A stretch of 64,000 nucleotides of DNA, from positions 1 through 64,000 of the forward strand of contig JBDZUX010000002.1 in the NCBI GenBank assembly GCA_040255405.1, in the 5' to 3' direction. Below the pieces are notes generated by a model, which saw nothing but the letters and a program-made list of their open reading frames with translations, did no database searches and was not told the origin of the DNA. The position numbers were made by a program, and so were the translations under genes. The stretch is from 66-474 sp040255405. Lineage in GTDB: Bacteria; Pseudomonadota; Gammaproteobacteria; Xanthomonadales; Rhodanobacteraceae. This document shows positions 46,623-54,846 of the stretch, piece by piece. The stretch's first letter is position 1. Every line of letters begins with the position of its first letter.

Positions 46623-47267
46623 TCACTCATGCCGCTTTTTCCATCCGGTCGCCAAGGCGTAAACCTCGCGCGAGCGGGCCCGGGAGGCCTTGGGCTTGCG
46701 CAGTGTCACCCGCGCAAAGCCCGTGCGCAAGTCGCGCAGGTACTCGTCGAAACCTCGGCCCTGGAATAATTTCACCAGCAATGATCCTCCGGGTTTCAAG
46801 CACTTGGCCGCGAAATCTGCGGCCAATTCGGCCAGGTGCATGGCGCGCGCCTGATCCGCAACTTCGATACCGCTGATATTGGGCGCCATGTCCGACAGAA
46901 CAAGGTCCACGGGCGCGCCCTGCAGCTTTGCCATCAGGGCTTCGAACACCGCTTCATCACGGAAATCGCCCTGGATGAATTCCACCCCGCCGATGCCCTG
47001 CATGGGCAGGATGTCGAGCGCAAAGATCCTGCCCGACCATTCTTCATTTTTCTGGCCCAGCCGCTGGCGCACCAATTGCGACCAGCCACCGGGCGCCGCG
47101 CCCAAATCCACCACTACCATGCCGGGTTTCAGCAGGCGGTCGCGGTCCAGCAGTTCGTCCAGCTTGAACGCGGCACGCGAGCGAAAGCCTTCGGCCTGCG
47201 CACGCTTCACGAATTCGTCGCCGAAATGTTCCTTCAACCAGCGCGCGCTGCTTTTGGATCGGGCCAC
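46623..47267 (-). CDS. rlmE: 23S rRNA (uridine-2'-O-)-methyltransferase RlmE
   Basis: This 214-residue FtsJ/RrmJ enzyme methylates U2552 in the 23S A-loop. The catalytic K-D-K-E set is visible in SRAAFKLDEL, LSDMAPNISG, LLVKLFQGRG and SREVYALATGW, with the SAM loop VDLGAAPGGWSQ. The start is the GTG at 47267 (VARSKSSARWLKEH), which gives the usual length; the frame continues upstream to 47363 but this part is not conserved in style. Divergent from yhbY, upstream of ftsH as in E. coli. Confidence 0.94.
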   Translation of the reverse strand: MARSKSSARWLKEHFGDEFVKRAQAEGFRSRAAFKLDELLDRDRLLKPGMVVVDLGAAPGGWSQLVRQRLGQKNEEWSGRIFALDILPMQGIGGVEFIQGDFRDEAVFEALMAKLQGAPVDLVLSDMAPNISGIEVADQARAMHLAELAADFAAKCLKPGGSLLVKLFQGRGFDEYLRDLRTGFARVTLRKPKASRARSREVYALATGWKKRHE

Positions 47268-47372
47268 GGCGTGTTCCGGCGACGGCACCGCGCGCCGTCC
47301 TTCCAACGGGGAATGATGACGGTGCCCATGATACCCTGTCTGGCTGGCCGAACCCGCTCCCACGCTGAACGC

Positions 47373-47669
47373 ATGCCCCTGTCTTCGTCACAAATCCGTT
47401 ACCTGCGTGGCCTCGCCCACCCGCTCAAACCCGTCCTGCTGCTGGGTGGCAAGGGCGTCACCGCGGGCGTGCTGAAGGAATTGGAACAGGCGCTCACCGA
47501 TCACGAATTGATCAAGGTCAGGCTGACCGGCGATGATCGCACCGCCCGTGCCGCGGACCTCGCGAAGTTGATCGAGTCCAGCCACGCCGAAACCGTGCAG
47601 GCGATCGGGCACATCGCGGTGCTGTATCGACGCAACGACGACAAGCCGCAGATCGCGCTGCCAAAGTGA
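47373..47669 (+). CDS. yhbY: Ribosome-associated RNA-binding protein YhbY (CRS1-YhbY domain)
   Basis: This 98-residue CRM-domain protein binds pre-50S particles. It matches LRGLAHPLKPVLLLGGKGVTAGVLKELEQALTDHELIKVR, including the conserved GGKG loop. The ATG at 47373 is 105 bases from the divergent rlmE start, so both may share a regulatory region. Confidence 0.95.
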   Translation: MPLSSSQIRYLRGLAHPLKPVLLLGGKGVTAGVLKELEQALTDHELIKVRLTGDDRTARAADLAKLIESSHAETVQAIGHIAVLYRRNDDKPQIALPK

Positions 47670-47727
47670 CCCGAAAGCCACCCGATGATGCGTCATCCGG
47701 CATGCATGGAGTCCAGACCCCGACGCG

Positions 47728-47850
47728 TGCCGGTTGAGCCCGGACCGATTCCGGGTTCGACCCTTCGGGCCGCTCCGGAATGACAACCTTTGGATACGGA
47801 TACTGGTTATTCATCATTCCGGAGCCGCACCCAGCCCGGAATCGGTTTCG
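47728..47850. repeat. ATTCCGG-family intergenic repeats after yhbY
   Basis: CCGGACCGATTCCGGG, GGCCGCTCCGGAATGAC and a second ATTCCGGAGC...CCCGGAATCGG occur between yhbY and the Mth938 gene. They are fragments of the same family as 53729-53838 (CGTCATTCCGG ends), arranged as overlapping pieces. 47670-47944 holds no gene. Confidence 0.6.
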
Positions 47851-47944
47851 GGCAGACTGACCAGCGCACGCGGAGATCTGACCACCAAACACCCGTGGAT
47901 TGGAGTTCCCGACCTGCGACGATGGAGAACCGGAGGCAAATTCC

Positions 47945-48325
47945 GTGGAACTGAACCTCGAACGCCCGCGTGACTACCTGTTCGTGCGCAAGGCCGACGC
48001 GCACACGGTGGTCGTCGTGGACCGGCCATTCACCGCCAGCATTATCCTGGCGCGCGACAAGGTCATCGATGATTGGGCTGTCCGCGATGCCACGGCGATG
48101 ACACCCGCACACGCCGAACCCATCCTTGCGCTGCAACCCAGCGTGGTCCTGCTGGGCACCGGCGCGCGCCAGCAGTTTCCTTCGCAGGAAGTGCTGGCCA
48201 CGTTCCTGCAACGTGGCGTGGGCATCGAAGTGATGGACAACGCCGCCGCGGCGCGGACCTGGGACATTCTTGCCAGCGAAGGCCGCAACGTGGTCGCGGC
48301 GTTCATTTTAAGCGATCGTCCCTGA
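47945..48325 (+). CDS. Mth938-like (NDUFAF3/DUF498) domain protein
   Basis: This 126-residue protein matches the Mth938-domain family: NLERPRDYLFVRKADAHTVVVVDRPFTASIILARDKVI, PSVVLLGTGARQQFPSQEVLATFLQRGVGIEVMDNAAAARTWDILASEGRNVVAAFIL. It resembles small bacterial proteins of unknown function (the eukaryotic relative NDUFAF3 is a complex I assembly factor). GGAGG is 9 bases before the GTG at 47945. The final codons and stop (TCG GAT CGT CCC TGA type end) fall inside repeat copy C, so the last residues SDRP come from the repeat. Confidence 0.85.
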   Translation: MELNLERPRDYLFVRKADAHTVVVVDRPFTASIILARDKVIDDWAVRDATAMTPAHAEPILALQPSVVLLGTGARQQFPSQEVLATFLQRGVGIEVMDNAAAARTWDILASEGRNVVAAFILSDRP

Positions 48326-48423
48326 TCGCTGCCCCACCTGCCAGGTCGACGCCGGAATGATGCTGTGCTCTGGATCATCAGAACGGCCGTCCATGGCCTG
48401 ACTTTCAGCAACAGCCGCTTCGA
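48311..48423 (+). repeat. Two-hairpin dispersed element, copy C, overlapping the Mth938 3' end
   Basis: Hairpin 1 GCGATCGTCCCTGATCGC (48312-48329) contains the stop codon of the preceding gene; hairpin 2 is GGCCGTCCATGGCC (48385-48398), followed by TGACTTTCAGCAACAGCCGCTTCG. Confidence 0.9.
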
Positions 48424-48453
48424 ACAAGGAACGGCGCAACGAGTTCCACAAAA

Positions 48454-49497
48454 TCAACGCGAGGGCAGATAACCCAGCGGGTCGACCGGCTTGCCGTCCT
48501 TGCGGATCTCGAAGTGCAGTTCCACACGCGGCGCGCCGCTCGCGCCCATCAGTGCGATTTCCTGCCCGGCCCCGACGCGGTCGCCTTCTTTCACCAGCCG
48601 CCTGCTGTTGTGGCCGTAGGCAGAAAGATACGTGTCGTTGTGCTTGATGATGATCAGCTCGCCGTAACCGATCAGGCCATTGCCGCTGTAGACCACGGTG
48701 CCGGACGCGGCCGCGCGCACCGGGTCGCCCACGTTGCCAGCGATATCGACGCCCGCGCCATCACCCCCGCTGCCGGCCTGGAAACCACCGAGGATCTTGC
48801 CGCTGGCCGGCCATTGCCAGGTAATGCCGCCGGCACTGCGCGTGGCGCCCGGCGGCGGGGTGGGCATCGTCGCGACGACGGGAGGCGCGGCTTGCGCGGG
48901 CGGCGGCGCCGTGGAAGTGGGCGCAGCCGCGGCGGTCATCGGCGCGTTGGCCGACGCCGATTCGGCGGGCGCCACGCCATTCGCGGTCATGGTCTGCGTC
49001 GTCACCGGGCCGAACACCGGTTGCGAAGGCTGCGCCGGCGCAGGCTGCACGGGTGCCGGCGGCTGCGCGGTCGTCATCGTGTTGGTCGTGATGACTGTGG
49101 TGCTCGCGGCCGCCGTGCCAGCCGGTGGCGATGCGCTCGACGACGCCTTCAGCTTCAACACCTGCCCCGGATGGATCGTGTAAGGCGCCGGGATGCCGTT
49201 CAACGCGGCAAGCTGGCGCACATCCACGCCGTGTGCGAAGGCGATGCTGTACAACGTGTCACCGGGCGCGACGGTGTAACCGTCGGTTCCGACCGTGCCA
49301 TTGGCATGACCGCCGAGGCCGAAGGTCTGCACACCGGAGTTGCCCGTCGCGGGCGCCGGCGATGACTGCGTGGCAGGCTCGGGACTGCTGCCGCCGAACG
49401 AGTGATTGACCACCGGCGCCGGGGTGGAGGCACAACCCGCCAACAGCAACACGGCGACGGCAAGGAACGGCTTCGGAAAATGTGGCGTCTGCATCAT
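48454..49497 (-). CDS. nlpD: NlpD-like LysM/M23 peptidoglycan-binding lipoprotein
   Basis: This 347-residue lipoprotein (signal ending LLAGCAS) has a LysM domain (about 75-117, YTVAPGDTLYSIAFAHGV), a long Pro/Ala/Thr linker (about 120-215) and a LytM (M23) domain (about 230-347). The zinc-ligand pattern is degenerate: GAGVDIAG lacks the usual His before GVDIA, and VELHFEIR has one His where active enzymes have HLH. NlpD proteins with such changes activate amidases such as AmiC at the division site rather than cut peptidoglycan. It follows yqaA; no rpoS lies between or after, although nlpD-rpoS is common. Confidence 0.9.
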   Translation of the reverse strand: MMQTPHFPKPFLAVAVLLLAGCASTPAPVVNHSFGGSSPEPATQSSPAPATGNSGVQTFGLGGHANGTVGTDGYTVAPGDTLYSIAFAHGVDVRQLAALNGIPAPYTIHPGQVLKLKASSSASPPAGTAAASTTVITTNTMTTAQPPAPVQPAPAQPSQPVFGPVTTQTMTANGVAPAESASANAPMTAAAAPTSTAPPPAQAAPPVVATMPTPPPGATRSAGGITWQWPASGKILGGFQAGSGGDGAGVDIAGNVGDPVRAAASGTVVYSGNGLIGYGELIIIKHNDTYLSAYGHNSRRLVKEGDRVGAGQEIALMGASGAPRVELHFEIRKDGKPVDPLGYLPSR

Positions 49498-49655
49498 GCA
49501 CGCAAGAATACCGGATTCGTGCGATTGTCCATGCTCGCCGGGCTACTCCACGGGACAAGCGGCTCCGGATGGCTGTTGCAGGTTGATGCTGGGCGCAGCG
49601 AAACCCAGCGACGTCGCGGTTCGTTCCGCACCAGCAAGTCGGGGATCAACCCAAT

Positions 49656-50258
49656 CTACCGCAGATAGAAATACACCCCGAGCACGACGATGATCGCGAC
49701 GATCACCCATCCTGCGGTTTCGATGTGCTTGTGCAACGCCAGCTCGGCGCGCGCACCGCCGAGGCGGATCACGCCGGCGACCAGGAACACGCGCTTGCCA
49801 CGCCCGATCAGGATGCCGGCGAGATATGGCAGGATGGGCATGCCGACGATGCCGCACGCCCAGCTCGCGACTTTCATCGGGATCGGCAGGAAACCGGCCG
49901 CAACCAGCATCCAGAACGCTTCCCACGGATGCCGCTTGGCGGCCGCGCCGAACTTGCTGACCATCTCGTCGAGATGCTGCGACCAGCCGATGTCGGCGAG
50001 GAATGGTTGCAGGTAGTGGAAGGCGTAATGCCCGAGTTCGTAGCCGATCACCGAACCGACCAGCGAACCGGCGAGGCTGATCGAAGCGAAGTACCACCAG
50101 CGCTTCGGACGCGCCAGCGTCATCGGCGCCAGCATGATTTCCGGCGCGACCGGGAAGATGAAGGCCTCGAAGAAACTCAGCACACCAAGCCACACGTCCG
50201 CGCGCGGCTTGCCGGCCCATTCGAGGGCTTTTTCGTACAGCGGTCGAAAGAGGCGCAT
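49656..50258 (-). CDS. YqaA-family (SNARE-associated/VTT) membrane protein
   Basis: This 200-residue inner-membrane protein belongs to the DedA-like VTT group: FFEAFIFPVAPEIMLAPMTLARP at the N-terminus, GSVIGYELGHYAFHY, and AAGFLPIPMKVASWACG, the segment holding the conserved Gly/Pro and Phe-hinge residues. DedA/YqaA proteins may carry lipids. It lies 7 bases downstream of pcm in the same direction, in the conserved surE-pcm-yqaA-nlpD order. A degenerate partial hairpin (GCGATTGTCCATGCTCGC, 49521-49538) is in the spacer towards nlpD. Confidence 0.88.
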   Translation of the reverse strand: MRLFRPLYEKALEWAGKPRADVWLGVLSFFEAFIFPVAPEIMLAPMTLARPKRWWYFASISLAGSLVGSVIGYELGHYAFHYLQPFLADIGWSQHLDEMVSKFGAAAKRHPWEAFWMLVAAGFLPIPMKVASWACGIVGMPILPYLAGILIGRGKRVFLVAGVIRLGGARAELALHKHIETAGWVIVAIIVVLGVYFYLR

Positions 50259-50265
50259 CAGGCGG

Positions 50266-50946
50266 TTATCCGAGCCCGCCCAGCAGTGGTACGAAACTCA
50301 CGGGCTCGAGTTTTTCCTTGTGCCATTCATCGCCCTCGCGACGAAAGCGCACCAGGTGTTGCGCGCCGGGCGGCCCCAGCGGTGCAATCATCACGCCGCC
50401 TTCGGCGAGCTGGTCGTGCAGCGCACGCGGCAACGATTCGCCGGCGGCGGTCAGCACGATCGCATCGAACGGTGCCTCGGACGGCCACCCGACGTTGCCG
50501 TCGTCGTGGCGCGAACGGATGTTTTCGATCTTCATGTTGCGGAACAGTCGCCGCGCCTTGCGCAGGAGTTCCTCGATGCGCTCGACCGTGTAGACGGTCT
50601 CCACCAGGGACGCCAGCACCGCAGCCTGGTAGCCGGAACCGGTGCCGATCTCCAGCACCCGTTTCGGCACGCCGTTTTCGATCAGCAACTCGGTCATGCG
50701 CGCAACCACCCACGGCTGCGAAATGGTCTGGCCGAGGCCGATCGGCAGCGCATTGTTTTCGTACGCGCGCGCCGACAGTGCCTCGTCGAGGAACAGGTGG
50801 CGCGGCGTCGTGCGGATCACGTCCAGCACGCGCGGATCCTTGATGCCCTCGTCGCGCAACGTGGCGACCAGCCGGTCGCGCGCCCGTTGCGAAGTCATGC
50901 CACGCCCGCGCGCAGACACCAGGGCGGCGCCGAAGAGATGCGTCAT
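50266..50946 (-). CDS. pcm: Protein-L-isoaspartate O-methyltransferase
   Basis: This 226-residue SAM-dependent enzyme repairs isoaspartyl residues in aged proteins. The SAM loop is LEIGTGSGYQAAVLASL; the segment GQTISQPWVVARMTELL is characteristic of the family and VLTAAGESLPRALHDQL follows. The start at 50946 overlaps the surE stop (ATGA); a later ATG (MTSQRARDRLVATL) would trim 16 residues and is a fair alternative because the family usually begins there. Paired with surE in most proteobacteria. Confidence 0.94.
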   Translation of the reverse strand: MTHLFGAALVSARGRGMTSQRARDRLVATLRDEGIKDPRVLDVIRTTPRHLFLDEALSARAYENNALPIGLGQTISQPWVVARMTELLIENGVPKRVLEIGTGSGYQAAVLASLVETVYTVERIEELLRKARRLFRNMKIENIRSRHDDGNVGWPSEAPFDAIVLTAAGESLPRALHDQLAEGGVMIAPLGPPGAQHLVRFRREGDEWHKEKLEPVSFVPLLGGLG

Positions 50947-51737
50947 GCCGCCTGCTCTCCCTGCAATTGCGCGGTCAGGCCGCCGATCCAGCGCGACACG
51001 TTCTCCAGCGCCTGGAAACGCGTCAAGTCCACGTGGATGGGCGTCACCGAAACGAAACCGCGCCGCACCGCGTCGAAATCGGTGCCGGGCCCGGCGTCGT
51101 CGGCGTCTCCCGCGGCGCCCATCCACCACACCGTGCGCCCGCGCGGATCGCGCTGCGCGATGCAGGGCGAAGCGCGGTGGCGCCGGCCAAGGCGCGTGAC
51201 TTCGAAGCCTTCGATGCCGTCCCACGCGCGATCGGGCACGTTGACGTTGAGGATGGTGTCGGCGGGCAGCGGGTCGACCAGCAAGCGCCGCATCAACAAC
51301 GCGACGGCGCGCGCACCGGAGGCGAAGTGGTGGCCGTTGCCGTCGTGGCGTTCGCCCCGTCCGGCGAGCGAAACGGCGATCGCCGGCAGCCCGAGAAACC
51401 GGCCTTCCATCGCGGCCGAAACGGTGCCCGAATAGATCACGTCGTCTCCGAGGTTGGCGGAATCGTTGATGCCCGACACCACGATGTCCGGTTCATCGTC
51501 CAGCAACCCCGAGAGCGCCAGGTGCACACAGTCGGTGGGCGTGCCGGCGACGCGGTAGCGGCCATCTTCGAGCCGCGCAACCCGCACCGGCTGGTCGAGC
51601 GTCAACGAGTTGCTGGCCCCGGAGCGGTCGCGGTCGGGTGCCACCACCGTCACCTCACCCAGCTCGCGCAGATGCTCGGCAAGCACGCGGATGCCCGGCG
51701 CCTCGACGCCATCGTCATTGCTCACCAACACCCGCAT
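50943..51737 (-). CDS. surE: 5'/3'-nucleotidase SurE
   Basis: This 264-residue metal-dependent phosphatase acts on nucleoside 5'- and 3'-monophosphates and exopolyphosphate. It has the acidic metal site NDDG (residues 7-10), VAPDRDRSGASNSLTL, GTPTDCVHLALSG and VVSGINDSANLGDDVIYSGTV. The ATG at 51737 (MRVLVSNDDG) is chosen because the family starts right before the NDDG motif; an ATG at 51755 would add six residues. Confidence 0.95.
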   Translation of the reverse strand: MRVLVSNDDGVEAPGIRVLAEHLRELGEVTVVAPDRDRSGASNSLTLDQPVRVARLEDGRYRVAGTPTDCVHLALSGLLDDEPDIVVSGINDSANLGDDVIYSGTVSAAMEGRFLGLPAIAVSLAGRGERHDGNGHHFASGARAVALLMRRLLVDPLPADTILNVNVPDRAWDGIEGFEVTRLGRRHRASPCIAQRDPRGRTVWWMGAAGDADDAGPGTDFDAVRRGFVSVTPIHVDLTRFQALENVSRWIGGLTAQLQGEQAA

Positions 51738-51814
51738 CGCCTTCAAACCCCGCAATCGGAAAAGACTTTTGCACAGCCGGCAAGTCTAACCGATCGGACC
51801 TGCGCGACCGTGCC

Positions 51815-52159
51815 TCAATGCCCGGAATCCGCCGCGGAGGTTGCGCTGGTGGCGGGTACCGGGGCACTGCTCGCCGCCGGGGCGGGCCCGGTGACCACCT
51901 GGTAGAAGACTTCCCCGGGCTTGATCAGCCCGAGTTGCGAGCGGGCGCGTGACTCGACCGCGTCGCGACCGTGCTTCAGATCTTCGACATCGGCGTGCAG
52001 CGCATCGTTGCGCTGCTTGAGCTTGCCGTTCTCGGCCTGCTGTCCGGACACCCGCTCGCGGATCGCGCGCAGGTCGCGCATGCCGCCATCGCCGACCCAC
52101 AGCTTGATCTGCAGGCCGATCAGCAGGGCGATGAGGATCAGGGCCAGCCAGCGCAACAT
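51815..52159 (-). CDS. ftsB: Cell division protein FtsB
   Basis: This 114-residue bitopic protein has one membrane helix (about 3-22), a short periplasmic coiled coil (about 30-70, RAIRERVSGQQAENGKLKQRNDALHADVEDLKHGRDAVESRARSQLGLIKPGEVFYQV is the family pattern, written in parts) and a Ser/Ala/Pro tail. FtsB is part of the FtsQBL divisome complex. The gene follows eno in many gammaproteobacteria; here two copies of the two-hairpin repeat separate them. The family is usually followed by ispD/ispF; here surE lies next. Confidence 0.88.
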   Translation of the reverse strand: MLRWLALILIALLIGLQIKLWVGDGGMRDLRAIRERVSGQQAENGKLKQRNDALHADVEDLKHGRDAVESRARSQLGLIKPGEVFYQVVTGPAPAASSAPVPATSATSAADSGH

Positions 52160-52163
52160 ATCA

Positions 52164-52266
52164 GTGTGATCGTCCCTGATCGCTGCCTCCGCGGACAGTG
52201 CGATCATCGCAACCGTTGGAAATCCACCCACACCAGAACGGGCTTCCCTGCCCTGACCTTTCACAA
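52164..52266 (+). repeat. Two-hairpin dispersed element, copy D, between eno and ftsB
   Basis: Hairpin 1 GTGATCGTCCCTGATCGC (52166-52183) starts 5 bases from the ftsB start codon; hairpin 2 is GGGCTTCCCTGCCC (52240-52253), with GGGC/GCCC where copies A, B, C and G have GGCC/GGCC. Copy E follows directly in tandem. Confidence 0.88.
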
Positions 52267-52271
52267 TTCTT

Positions 52272-52386
52272 GTGCAATCGTCCCTGATCGCTGCTTCGTT
52301 CAACGCACTCAGGAATAAAAGTGCCGGGGGTTCTTGAACACCAGAACGGGCCTCCATGCCCTGACTTTCCACAGCAACCGCTTCGT
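52272..52386 (+). repeat. Two-hairpin dispersed element, copy E, tandem to copy D
   Basis: Hairpin 1 GCAATCGTCCCTGATCGC (52274-52291) and hairpin 2 GGGCCTCCATGCCC (52348-52361), followed by TGACTTTCCACAGCAACCGCTTCG. It ends about 18 bases before the eno stop. Confidence 0.88.
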
Positions 52387-52403
52387 TTCGGGGTCACGTC
52401 ATC

Positions 52404-53699
52404 TCATCCGGGGAGGGATGCCAGATTGGGAAACGCGTTGCGGCCAGCATACTTCGCGGCGGGCCCGAGTTGTTCCTCGATCCGCAGCAACTGGTTGTAC
52501 TTGGCGATCCGGTCGGAACGGCACAACGAGCCGGTCTTGATCTGGGTGGAGGTGGTCGCAACCGCGAGGTCGGCGATCGTGGTGTCCTCGGTTTCGCCGG
52601 AACGGTGCGACATCACGGCCGCGTAGTGCGCCTTGTCCGCCATCGCCACGGCTTCGAGTGTTTCCGAGAGCGTGCCGATCTGGTTCACCTTGATCAGGAT
52701 CGCATTGGCGATGTGGTGGGCAATGCCTTCGCGAAAGATCGACGGGTTGGTGACGAACAAGTCGTCGCCGACCAACTGGATCTTCTTGCCGAGTCTTTCG
52801 GTGATCAGGTTCCAGCCGGCCTGGTCGCCTTCGGCCAGGCCATCCTCGATGCTGATGATCGGATACTTGCGGCACCAGTCGGCATACAGATCCACCATGC
52901 CGGCGGCATCGAGCTTGCGATTTTCACCCTTGAGGTCATACACGCCGTTCTCGAAGAACTCCGAGGATGCGGGGTCGAGCGCAATCCAGACCTGCTTGCC
53001 CGGCTGGTAGCCCGCCGCGTTCACCGCTTCCAGGATCACCTCGATCGCTTCCTCGTGCGAACGCAGCGCGGGGGCGAAGCCGCCCTCGTCACCCACGGCG
53101 GTGTTCATGCCCCGCTTCTTGAGCTGCGTCTTCAGCGAATGGAAGATTTCGACGCCCGCGCGCAACGCATCGGAGAACTTCCCGAAGCCCGCTGGCATCA
53201 CCATGAATTCCTGCATGTCCAGCGGGTTGTCGGCATGCACCCCGCCGTTGATGACGTTCATCATGGGTACCGGCAGCACCGGTGCGCGATCGCCCGCAAG
53301 GTATTTCCACAATGGCTGCTTGCGCGAGGCCGCGACCGCGTGCGCGGCGGCCAGCGACACGCCGAGGGTGGCGTTGGCACCGAGGCGCGATTTGTTGGGC
53401 GTACCATCCAGCGCGATCAGCTTTTCATCGAGACCCTTCTGGTCGGCGGCGTCGAAACCGGCCAGCGCCTTCGCGATTTCACCATTGACGTTGCCGACCG
53501 CCTTGGTCACGCCCTTGCCGAGATAGCGCCACTTGTCGCCATCCCGCAGTTCCACGGCTTCGCGGGTGCCGGTTGACGCACCCGACGGCACGATCGCGCG
53601 GCCGAACGCGCCGTCCGCCAGGGTGACTTCGGCTTCGAGGGTGGGATTGCCGCGGCTGTCCAGCACTTCGCGGGCGTGGAGGGTCTTGATCGTCGTCAT
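52404..53699 (-). CDS. eno: Enolase
   Basis: This 431-residue glycolytic enzyme interconverts 2-phosphoglycerate and phosphoenolpyruvate; it also scaffolds the RNA degradosome in E. coli. Catalytic and metal-binding motifs are GDEGGFAP, the Asp in SIEDG, the Asp/Lys pair in VGDDLFVTN and LIKVNQIGTLSETLEAV, and SHRSGETED. The ATG at 53699 is the family start. Downstream is ftsB, after the tandem repeats. Confidence 0.98.
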   Translation of the reverse strand: MTTIKTLHAREVLDSRGNPTLEAEVTLADGAFGRAIVPSGASTGTREAVELRDGDKWRYLGKGVTKAVGNVNGEIAKALAGFDAADQKGLDEKLIALDGTPNKSRLGANATLGVSLAAAHAVAASRKQPLWKYLAGDRAPVLPVPMMNVINGGVHADNPLDMQEFMVMPAGFGKFSDALRAGVEIFHSLKTQLKKRGMNTAVGDEGGFAPALRSHEEAIEVILEAVNAAGYQPGKQVWIALDPASSEFFENGVYDLKGENRKLDAAGMVDLYADWCRKYPIISIEDGLAEGDQAGWNLITERLGKKIQLVGDDLFVTNPSIFREGIAHHIANAILIKVNQIGTLSETLEAVAMADKAHYAAVMSHRSGETEDTTIADLAVATTSTQIKTGSLCRSDRIAKYNQLLRIEEQLGPAAKYAGRNAFPNLASLPG

Positions 53700-53728
53700 C
53701 TCTGCTCTCGTGAGAGTTGTCGAATTTT

Positions 53729-53838
53729 CGTCATTCCGGGGCCGTTCGCAGCTTTGTCGCGAACGGAACCCGGAATCGGTAGTCCGGCTGGATGAAACCG
53801 ATTCCTGGTTCCGTGCTGCGCACGGCCCCGGAATGACG
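53729..53838. repeat. Inverted repeat with 17-bp perfect arms between kdsA and eno
   Basis: CGTCATTCCGGGGCCGT (53729-53745) and ACGGCCCCGGAATGACG (53822-53838). Inside are nested hairpins with CGGAATCGGT.../...ACCGATTCC and GTTCGC...GCGAAC arms. It is the clearest member of the ATTCCGG family. Confidence 0.9.
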
Positions 53839-53843
53839 GCTTT

Positions 53844-54680
53844 CTATTTGTCCGCAGTTTCAAGGAACCCGGAACGCTTGGTCGCCGCATCCAGTTCCTT
53901 CAACGTTTCAAGCAACGCTTGCATCTGGCCCAGCGGCCAGGCATTGGGCCCATCGGACAACGCCTTGTCCGGATCGGGATGCGTTTCCATGAACACACCG
54001 GCGACGCCCACGGCCACCGCCGCGCGTGCCAGTACCGGCACGAATTCGCGCTGGCCGCCGGACTTGCTTCCCTGGCCGCCCGGCAACTGCACCGAGTGGG
54101 TCGCATCGAACACCACGGGACACCCGGTTTCGCGCATCACCGCCAGCGAACGCATATCGGACACGAGGTTGTTGTAGCCGAAGCTCGCGCCGCGTTCGCA
54201 CACGAGGATTTGCTCGTTGCCGACCGCGCGCGCCTTCTCGACCACGTTCTTCATGTCCCACGGCGACAGGAACTGGCCCTTCTTGATGTTGACCGGCTTG
54301 CCGACGCTCGCGACCTTCTGGATGAAATCGGTCTGCCGGCACAAAAACGCCGGCGTCTGCAGCACGTCGACGACTTCAGCCACTTCATCGAACGGCGTGT
54401 ATTCGTGCACGTCGGTGAGCACCGGCACGCCGATCTGCTTCTTCACTTCGCCGAGGATGCGCAGGCCTTCTTCCATCCCGAGTCCACGGAAGCTTTTCGA
54501 CGAGGTGCGGTTGGCCTTGTCGAAGCTGGACTTGAATATGAAGGGAATGCCGAGCCGGCCGGTGATTTCCTTCAAGGTTCCCGCGGCATCGAGCTGGAGC
54601 TGCTCGGACTCGACCACGCACGGGCCGGCAATCAGGAAGAAGGGGTGGTCGAGGCCGACTTGGAAGCCACAAAGGTTCAT
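53844..54680 (-). CDS. kdsA: 3-deoxy-8-phosphooctulonate (KDO-8-P) synthase
   Basis: This 278-residue TIM-barrel enzyme joins arabinose 5-phosphate and phosphoenolpyruvate to make KDO-8-phosphate for lipopolysaccharide. It has IAGPCVVES, FKSSFDKANRTS, LTDVHEYTP, NIKKGQFLSPWDMKNV, and METHPDPDKALSDGPNAWPL. It lies between pyrG and eno in the order pyrG-kdsA-eno, as in the gammaproteobacterial norm. Confidence 0.97.
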   Translation of the reverse strand: MNLCGFQVGLDHPFFLIAGPCVVESEQLQLDAAGTLKEITGRLGIPFIFKSSFDKANRTSSKSFRGLGMEEGLRILGEVKKQIGVPVLTDVHEYTPFDEVAEVVDVLQTPAFLCRQTDFIQKVASVGKPVNIKKGQFLSPWDMKNVVEKARAVGNEQILVCERGASFGYNNLVSDMRSLAVMRETGCPVVFDATHSVQLPGGQGSKSGGQREFVPVLARAAVAVGVAGVFMETHPDPDKALSDGPNAWPLGQMQALLETLKELDAATKRSGFLETADK

Positions 54681-54722
54681 CGATCCAATCCCATCGTGGG
54701 GTCCATCCAGCGCGAGCTGCTC

Positions 54723-54826
54723 TTGTAGGAGCCGGCCGGCGCGCAGCGCCTGCTTCTTCTTTTCCGGCGAGGGCACTTCCGTCGCACACCCATCGCGCGA
54801 GGGCGCGCTCCTACAATAGCCAAGCG
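54723..54826. repeat. GTAGGAGC-type inverted repeat between pyrG and kdsA
   Basis: Arms TTGTAGGAGC (54723-54732) and GCTCCTACAA (54817-54826) pair perfectly over 10 bases and continue as GC-rich imperfect arms (CGCGC). It is a relative of the repeat at 41622-41692. Confidence 0.8.
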
Positions 54827-54846
54827 CGCCGAAGCAGCATCCCGTC

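Noticed and set aside
52160..52400. Tandem repeats D and E considered as a small CRISPR array
   Set aside because: Two copies only, about 108 bases apart, with diverged interiors and imperfect repeats; CRISPR repeats are shorter and near identical, and no cas gene is present.
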